NCBI GenBank assembly: GCA_037043455.1
Contig: JAWPHD010011490.1
Span: forward strand, 19,454-83,453
DNA length: 64,000 nucleotides
Direction: 5' to 3'
DNA from: Cyrtodaria siliqua
Taxonomy: Eukaryota > Mollusca > Bivalvia > Adapedonta > Hiatellidae
Translations under genes and position numbers: made by a program
The notes under the pieces: model-generated
Told to the model about the DNA's origin: nothing
The model's database searches: none
What the model saw: only the letters and a program-made list of their open reading frames with translations
In this document: positions 56,961-64,000 of the stretch, piece after piece
How positions within the stretch are numbered: position 1 is the stretch's first letter
Layout: each line of letters begins with the position of its first letter

Positions 56961-59427
56961 ATGACTACGAAAGAGCCGGAATTGTGTGCCCGCCAAATAT
57001 CAGAAATGGGCTTTACACGACTGGAAACCTTATACAATATAGACCATAACCCACAGTCAGTAAGTCAACTGATGCTTTTCATGGAACAGCCATCTCACTT
57101 TCACAACATGTATATGAATATCTTGAGGATTCTGAATCCAATTCCCTCAGTGTACGATCATTACAGGGACGAACAGTTACGAAGTGTCTTCCTGAGAAGT
57201 ACTTAGATGTACTACCGACAGCGTTTTGGACTAACACTCTGCAACCCATAGTAATTTACGGATGTGAACCTCCACCAAATCAGCAGTATCCAGGTTCTGT
57301 CACATTACAGTCAGACTGGCTAGAACATGTTAAAAACAACATTGTTAAGTCAACAATAGACAAATATGACTTCTTGTCATGGTCATCATACTTTGCACAA
57401 AAGCATGTACTTGATCCACGAGAACACCAGCGATAACAGCACTCCTCCTGTTGTTTACAGATTCTGCTTAAAGACATTGGACTCGAAAGAGACGACTAGG
57501 ATCTGCGAGACAAGCGGGAAAAGGTGAAAACAGTATGATAATTTGGTATCAGAGAAAATAGGCAATGATGAGGTCATTCTACGAACCGCTCACCAGAAAC
57601 AACCTACCCTTATTTCGTAATAAAGGACAAAAACAATCATTAAAGAACAAAGACTAAATGAAGACCATGAAGACAGACATAGACTTGTTCATCAGAATGT
57701 ATAAAGCCTTCCAAAATAGAGATGGGGACCTTGATAACTTCTTCGCCCATGGAAATCACGGTTGGCCACTAGCAATGGCTGAGAACAATGAAATGAAATT
57801 CGGTAGCAAGTCCGATCTATTGGAACCACTTGAGAAATTATGTTATAAAACCAATGAATGCCCAGCTGTTGATTGTATTGTCATTGACGGAGCGACTGTA
57901 GTTCAATGACTTGACCCACATAAAGCCAATGATATGATAACAACATTCGAAGACTATGCCAACAAAGTATTTCTGCCGTACATCACAAAGTAGCTACGAC
58001 TTGACATTGTATGGGATGTATATCGAGATGACAGTTTGAAGGCCTATACAAGACAGATTAGAGGTACAGCAGAATCTGTGAAAGTCTTACCTACAACCAT
58101 GATACCTCAAAATTAGAATTTCTTCAAAAAAGAGTATGCTAATGGACCTTTGGAAACGGCCGAGCACGACACATACGAAATATTGCAGTCTCGGTTTATT
58201 TGAGACTGTTCATGAGCGGTAGTGAAATATGCAAAATGACAGAAACAAAATTGGATTGTATTAGTACCTTTCAAAGTGTGTAAAGGGTTTCGAATCTATG
58301 ATAGGGAAAACTGTCATTTAGATATAAGGAGAGAATGACCTGAAGCATATTGGAGATAGCGAAATAGATTTGTTTGTTTGTATTGTGTTTTACGTCATTT
58401 TCAACACATGCAAGGTTATATTTGTTTGTAGTTGTTTGTAGTGGAGGCAGACCACACACATTTTCTGGGTAGAACCAGTACTGCAGACCTCCCGACCGTA
58501 AGAATCGACACTTTCTCATAAGTCGAGCTACCAGTGGGATTCCAACCGGCAGCGGTGAGAGGCGAACAGGTTGGCAACGAAACGTCGAAATAGATGTAAC
58601 CTCGAGGAAGCAGATTACAGGATGATGCTCCACACAGCGCATGCTTTCAATAGCGATTGCAAAAACATACTTATATATGCCACTATTACTGACGTAGTAG
58701 TATTAGCTATTGCCATTGCCAGTCTATTTGCTATTTCCGATTGTTGCCTTTGGAATGCATTTGGTCATGCCAAGAATTTCCACTACATACCAGCACATAT
58801 GATTTCTGAGCGTCTTGGCCCCTTCTTGGGGACTTCTACTGTTTCTTGCAATCTCATTTTTGATACGGTTTTGTCATTTAATGGCATTTTTAAAAATACT
58901 GCGTTTAATATGTGGAAACCTATGCCAGAAATACATTGGCTCTTCAAGCGTTTATCTTCAGCCCTTGAACAAGTAACTGATAAGGATACTGACATGCTCG
59001 AGAGATTTGTTATTCTCATGTACTCCAGAAAATTGGCTTTTGAAACTGTTAACACTGCCAGGAACCATGTTTTCATATGGAAATAGACAAATTGACGATT
59101 ACAGAGTGCGCTTGACCAGCATATACTGCGAGCTGTCTACCAGAGCAGTCACATTTAGACAAAATGCTCCTTAGGATGGCTGTAGCCTACTGCCATCGAC
59201 CACTGAGTGGGTGTGGGCTAAATAATCTGGTAACTGGATTCCGTTCTGGAGTACTCTCCCTGAGGCTTCAAAAGGTTGTCAAGAACTGGTCAAATGCAAC
59301 TGTACAACAACATGCCGTAGACACTGCAAGTGCAACAAGGCAAACCTCCCATGTACTCTGCAATGCATGTGCAGTGGACAGAGCGAAAGAGAAAATAACC
59401 GTCAAAGTTATGTACAATTTAGGCTAA
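56961..59427 (+). pseudogene. Broken copy of a large invertebrate gene family with a DTDVVVLA-type motif
   Basis: Pieces in all three plus frames fit one long protein family that I recognise as high-copy and uncharacterised in molluscs, cnidarians and others. In order: VLPTAFWTNTLQPIV and FLSWSSYFAQKHVL (~57210-57420); TPAITALLLLFTDSA (57424); FYEPLTRNNLPLFRNKG (~57580); DIDLFIRMYKAFQNRDGDLD, then MKFGSKSDLL (57658-57909); FEDYANKVFLPYI and RLDIVWDVYRDDSLKAYTR (to ~58080); LEEADYRMMLHTAHAF with ITDVVVLAIA (58600-58720); ERFVILMYSRK (~59000); and a Cys-rich tail with nine Cys (59283-59403). The EAD..TxDTDVVVLA pattern resembles the acidic motifs of PIN/FEN-type nucleases (inference); here one Asp is replaced by Ile. 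Stops, frameshifts, an internal deletion near 57470-57560 and a SINE at 58380-58585 disable it. Confidence 0.75.
58380..58585 (-). mobile_element. SINE inserted in the pseudogene
   Basis: Contains TGTGTTTTACGTCATTTTC, GGAGGCAGACCACACAC and CTGGGTAGAACCAGTACTG. Near the right end GGGATTCCAACC, a diverged B-box complement, is followed by GGCAGCGGTGAG. The tRNA-derived end is thus on the right, on the minus strand. Pseudogene sequence resumes at about 58588. Related copies lie at 53835-53975 and 1345-1495. Confidence 0.75.
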
Positions 59428-60557
59428 TTTGACATTTTCCACATGAAACCGGATGACCAATAATAGTTTTTATTTTATGCTTTGCAACGACATCAGATAA
59501 AATTGGTTTCTCATTGTTCGAAAACAGTAGAATACGAATGTTATCTCACTGGTTTTTGGGACTACCTTTTTACAATTGAGACTCATTTGTTTGCGTGTAT
59601 TGTTGGAAAAAACTCTGTATTCTCTGTATAGTCAGGCCTTTGCAATGATTGAATATTGGAAGAACTGTTAATCAGGGCCTCAATCAATTAAAGTTTATTG
59701 ATACTATTTCTCTATTAGGATTTGTTTGTAAAAAAACTTGCTGCACAATGTAATTTGATGTTCAGTTTTGAATTAGGTATGTGTTCAATGTGTATATAAG
59801 TGCATATAACTTTCACTATACTTACAAATTCATGTATATGTGATCTGTCTTTTATGTACGTACAACTATATACCCAAGAGGGGCCTCACTTAATGTATTA
59901 CAACTGTAATAAATGTTATAATTTCTTTAATGTGTTGTTTCTCTTTATTTTTCTTATTTTTATGAGTGAGAATAAAGATGTTGTTTCTGAAAATAGTTTA
60001 ATTGCTCGAAATACTATTACAAAAACAAACCTTTAAGGGCCTCATTTAATTTATGTTTTGGTTGAAAATGATTTTTTTTTATACATATTTGAAATCATTG
60101 TAAATGTAAAATAAATTAAAGGTAATAGGAATTGAAGATCATTCTTTGTTACAATGTTATAAAAACAACTCATTTTTTAAATTTTTTAAACATTTTAAAT
60201 ACCCTTATTATGGCCTCAACTACTAGATAATACATGTTCTTATTTAGAATAAAGACTTAAAATTGCATAAGCAGTGTCATGGCAACATAATGGTAACGTA
60301 ATACTTAAACTACATGCACATAATTCACGAAGAGAACATTTTATTTAACATACATTCAGTTTTAGTATACAATTTACCAAAATACCCCCTTTGTGCCTCT
60401 ATTACATTAACAGAAGCGCATAAATATGATTTGTTTTATTTAGAAAACTAGGTTTATACTTTTTATGCATAAATCAATCAAAATATTTGAATCAATTGAT
60501 TGTATAAAACAATATTATTATTTTAATAATTGTAGTATATTTTTTAAATTTCATAGA
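59428..60557. other. AT-rich right part of the TIR unit
   Basis: No gene. Holds three of the inward-facing GGCCTCA motifs (59881, 60037, 60212). Confidence 0.5.
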
Positions 60558-60632
60558 GGGCCCCTCATTGGGGCCTCCTAATTATGGGATAAAGGGCCTC
60601 TCATGCTTGTCTCCAGGAATTTTTTGAAATTA
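60558..60632 (-). repeat. Right terminal inverted repeat
   Basis: Contains GGGGCCTCCTAAT and GCCTCTCATGCTTGTCTCC; pairs with 56171-56245. Confidence 0.75.
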
Positions 60633-61673
60633 CGTATCCTTAAGTTTAATTGGTTAACGTTTGTTGCTTTTTACACCTTTCCCACAATTTAACCTATTTT
60701 TGTTGCATATTTTTTGTGTACAGTATTTTAAAGTGAAAACATCAAAAATAACTCCAAATATGTTGAATTTAAAGAATGCTTTAATATAAATTCATTGTAA
60801 TCCTGATGACCTATATATAGTGTTACTCGTTTCGAATAGTTTGTTTTATCTTGAAATATCATTAAAGCCAAAACGAAACATACAAGAGTGTCGGGTGAGG
60901 TCCATATATGCTTTTAAAAGTAAACGTGAATGAGGATTTATTTGTTTATGTTTTAAAACATATGTGTACATGTAATTGAACATTTATGTTTGTGTTGAAT
61001 ACATTTAATATCATGTATAAAATTGTGAAAATGTTCAATGACCTTCCTCTTTCCAATGAAATGTTGTAGTTAGAAACATGAAGATGTCTAGTCAAACAAA
61101 GGTCCGTTTATATGATATCAACGAACCTTTAAATATAAATTTAAAAACATCTCACTACAACATCCTTTCTCAACCAACTAACTTAAAGATACTATTGCTC
61201 TATAGGTGATATCCCCAAATGATGTTATTAATTAAAGCCAATACGGCTTCCCATACATGAATTCATGCGGTTGTGTAGGCTGGTCTACGTACACATTAGT
61301 GTCAAAGACTATTGTGACGCTACTAAATATTCGGGCTGATATGATGTCTCATCCCTGATATAGGCTGTGATATGAAAATACCCATTTATTATTCTCTATG
61401 TATTACTTATATGAGTAATGATTATACTGTGATTTAAATCAGTTGCTTTCATTCATCCGTCAAGTTTGCGTATTTGTCTATTTATAAAACACAAACTAAA
61501 TAGTAACACACGTGGATAGCTAGAACTTATCTTTAGGTCAGATACAACTACTGAGTTGGGGCTTTTGATTGGTTGAAAAAGTATAGGGTTTATGAGGGGC
61601 ACATAGTCAGATTGTAAGGTAGATCTGATTGGATTAAACAACCGAAATCATAACAAATCCCCATAAAACATCA
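60633..61673. other. Gene-free AT-rich stretch
   Basis: Nothing recognised. GGGTGAGGTCCATAT at 60895 resembles GGGTGAGGCCCATAT at 56408, but outside the TIR boundary. Confidence 0.4.
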
Positions 61674-61790
61674 ACCTATTATATTTCCATCATAAAACAT
61701 GTTATTTTTAGGATATTTCAGGATAATTTAGGATGTTCACCTATTATATTTCCATCAAAAAACATGTTATATTTAGGATATTTTAGGATA
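61674..61790 (+). repeat. ~64-bp tandem duplication
   Basis: ACCTATTATATTTCCATCA through ACATGTTAT and TTTAGGATATTT occurs twice. Confidence 0.85.
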
Positions 61791-62571
61791 TTTTGACTGA
61801 AATTTGCATTTGTATGGATACAATTGTACTGAGGGTTTATTTGCAAAAAGTAAAATGTCTTTACTGTCGTTCTGGGGTTGCCCACTTTTAGTGAAATATT
61901 AGAGACTGAAAGCATCACATTACCACCAATCTGCTTGTAATTTTTTGAGTGTCTAGTTTTTTCGATAAAAAGTTAGTTTTTTGTTCATTCGTTCGGATAT
62001 AGGAATAGGGGTTGTAGGCCAAAATACTATACTTGGGTCCTATGGGAATGCGATAGTGGTATATGACCTTAAGGCAACTGTGAGTTTATATATATGTAAT
62101 AAAAAAAGAAACGCAGCTCGACAATTTCCGCTATGTATTCTATGTATAATATATATGCTGCTGTTAATCGAATAGTACACGGCTACATTAGACCTTTCCT
62201 TTCGGAAACAAATGACTATAACAGAGATAATTCAGTGGGAGCGCCAAGCCGCCGCGGAGGGATATTTACTTAAAAACTTCACGCGCAAAAAAACGTAAAC
62301 AAATTGCGTTTTCAGCAGATTTCAGGATGGCGGTCAAAATGACACCAGTGATGTAAACTGTATTCAACTGAAAATGTACAATGATGACACACATAAACAA
62401 ATGCATCAATTCGTTTGTTACAGAATGAATTTTAAGATTTTACGTGTTTTGTCGATTCTTTTTTTAATTAAAAATACGATTTATAGGCCTTTACAAATTA
62501 CCGATCGTTTCGAAAATGTATGTGAAATTTTAGCTTTTAATCAAATTGATAATTACGGTTTGTTCTTATAG
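61791..62571. other. Gene-free stretch
   Basis: GGATGGCGGTCAAAATGAC at 62325 is a start-like context, but the frame closes after nine codons. Nothing else recognised. Confidence 0.4.
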
Positions 62572-63105
62572 CGAGAAAAAAGACGAAAGCATTAAAGTCA
62601 AGAAAAGGTCTTCCTCTACAGACCTGTAAAATTATATCAAAATTTGGAAAAAGTACTTTTTCTACCCATAAAAACGTTTCATGACCGTTCATAAAATTAC
62701 ACACAGAAAAGTGAGACTCTCTTCAACCGTGTGCTTCATACAAAAAACTTTCAGAATCATATTGTTATCACTACAGTTAAAACATGATTTATACAAGCCA
62801 ATTCCTTATATAATAACCATCATTTTCATGGCCTACTTTTAAAAATAAATTTAAGTCTATGTTGTGTTATTGTAAAAACTATTTCAGTCAACAATCATGC
62901 GAAAGAGCAAAATGTCAGCTGTTTATCGATCGACTTCAATTTTTTTTATTTTTGTCTCGATTTGTATGAAGATTTTAACAGCTAGAAAAAAGACAAGAAC
63001 ATGAACGATGAGTTTAATCCTTCCTCTGGCAGTATGTGAATTTTCAAGCGAATTTGAAAGAGTACTTTTTTCTACCCAAAAAAAGTTTGGTCACTGTTTT
63101 ACGCA
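62572..63105 (+). repeat. Diverged ~125-bp repeat pair
   Basis: 62572-62700 and 62983-63105 share GAAAAAAGAC, CTTCCTCT, AAAGAGTACTTTTT-like and TTTTCTACCCA blocks in the same order. Confidence 0.65.
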
Positions 63106-63895
63106 AGCGTTTCGAACGTCGTTTTTGTGTAGTTTTGTTACACGTCATGGAATACGGCATGCAATACATCGGTCAGCTCTGTGTGTGATCAATTCTGAAA
63201 TTACCTGATATATTGTAGTGAACAGAATTCGATAAGAGAAAAAATATTTATGCTAACATGAATATATTTTAAATTCGATTGTTATTTATATATCGCAAAT
63301 CAATTAATACCGTGTTACACCGAAGACCACATTCCAACACAGAATTGTGACGTCACAATGCTTGTACTAGTATAATCACAGGGTGAAAAGGTGTACGCGG
63401 ACAATTTTTTAAATCTTCGAAAGGACGTGTGTTTTTATTTATTTATTTTGGTCGAAGAGCCCTTTAAAAAAAGTATCATTGGCTATTATCCTTTTGACCC
63501 ATCCACCACCGCACCACCCCCACACAGCACATTTTTTTTAAATGGACAGAATTAATCTAGAATGCGAACTATGATTTTAAATGTATTATAAAGGCCATTT
63601 GGATTGTCGGCGCAATATAATATGAACTAGGGCTTTATTGATTTGAACAGCGACCGCAGTGGGAAGTAAGATGGGTGAAAAGTCCCATTAGACATGCCAT
63701 CAACTCTTTAGGTTCAACGCCTTTAACAATGTGTAACCGAGGCCTCTGTTTTGAAAGTCTGTGAAATATCATCTTTGAAACAATCTGTGTATTAAACCGT
63801 GCCAGCGCCTTTACATCTGAGATACCAAGAACACATGATTGTCAATCGACCATTTTAATACATGTATGTGTACCCTGCTGCACCCCCTCCCCTCC
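63106..63895. other. Gene-free stretch
   Basis: No gene recognised to the end apart from a C-rich low-complexity tract near 63500-63530 and 63883-63912. Confidence 0.4.
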
Positions 63896-63917
63896 CCCCA
63901 CCGCCACCACACACACA

Positions 63918-63994
63918 GTTTAACTCATTTTAGTGGGGTTTGGGGTCCCTCCCGTCCTCACTCCGTTTAACTTATCCTAGTGGGGTTCGGGGTC
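63918..63994 (+). repeat. 46-bp repeat at the window edge
   Basis: GTTTAACTCATTTTAGTGGG at 63918 and GTTTAACTTATCCTAGTGGG at 63964, each followed by GTTTGGGGTC or GTTCGGGGTC. It probably continues past the end. Confidence 0.8.
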
Positions 63995-64000
63995 ATGCTA

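Larger units (their letters stand above)
56171..60632. mobile_element. Candidate TIR-bounded transposable unit (~4.46 kb)
   Basis: 56171-56236 and the complement of 60632-60558 align without gaps at the outer 33 positions with 29 matches (shared core GGAGACAA then CATGAGAGGC). They remain similar through GAGGCCCCAA. TGAGGCCC is repeated inside the left end (56221, 56380, 56410), and GGGCCTCA/GGCCTCA inside the right end (59881, 60037, 60212, 60570), that is, in mirror orientation. Such subterminal motifs are typical of transposase binding regions in DNA transposons. The interior holds the pseudogene 56961-59427 and two SINEs. No known transposase was recognised and no target duplication was found. 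Confidence 0.6.

Noticed and set aside
60894..60910. Possible extra subterminal motif of the TIR unit
   Set aside because: It lies outside the right TIR and in the wrong orientation, so it was not counted.

Overview
This window looks like a piece of an invertebrate nuclear genome, most likely a bivalve or other lophotrochozoan mollusc (inference). The reasons are: AT-rich sequence with almost no long open frames; tRNA-derived SINEs of a type I associate with molluscs; a Naiad-like Penelope element; a Ty3/gypsy remnant with permuted domains; many foldback elements and minisatellites; and one intronless peptide-type GPCR of the sort expanded in lophotrochozoans. There are no prokaryotic operons and no CRISPR. 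The species cannot be named from the sequence alone.

Layout. 0-2.5 kb: a decayed C2H2 zinc-finger pseudogene (minus strand), interrupted by a SINE fragment. 2.5-7.5 kb: mostly gene-free, with a 3' stub of a Penelope element, a TA-flanked MITE and duplicated repeats. 7.8-18.6 kb: a large 33-bp minisatellite domain, split by two copies of a ~1-kb GACGCC-rich block; the second copy is split by a 4-kb Naiad-like Penelope element (minus). 18.6-21 kb: a promoter-like stretch with repeated GTCACGTGAT sites and a TATA box, a hairpin pair and a 63-bp minisatellite. 21.6-25 kb: a broken Gmr1-like gypsy element (minus) with order gag-protease-integrase-RT-RNase H, carrying two nested foldback elements. 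25-45 kb: gene-poor, with repeat pairs, foldback/MITE elements, G-rich repeats and further Penelope fragments. 46.2-47.2 kb: the only clearly intact protein gene, a 358-aa class A GPCR (minus). 48-56 kb: microsatellite, minisatellites, a near-perfect snapback element, a LINE RT fragment and another Penelope fragment. 56.2-60.6 kb: a pair of inverted repeats encloses a broken copy of a large, high-copy invertebrate gene family of unknown function with a PIN/FEN-like acidic motif and a Cys-rich tail. 60.6-64 kb: gene-free apart from short duplications.

The window is mainly a record of transposition. Two retroelements have endonuclease or integrase placed before the RT, unlike their better-known relatives. 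The best candidate for something not previously described is the 56.17-60.63 kb unit: 75-bp terminal inverted repeats, inward-pointing subterminal TGAGGCCC motifs, and a cargo gene of unknown function. None of the transposable-element genes here is intact.
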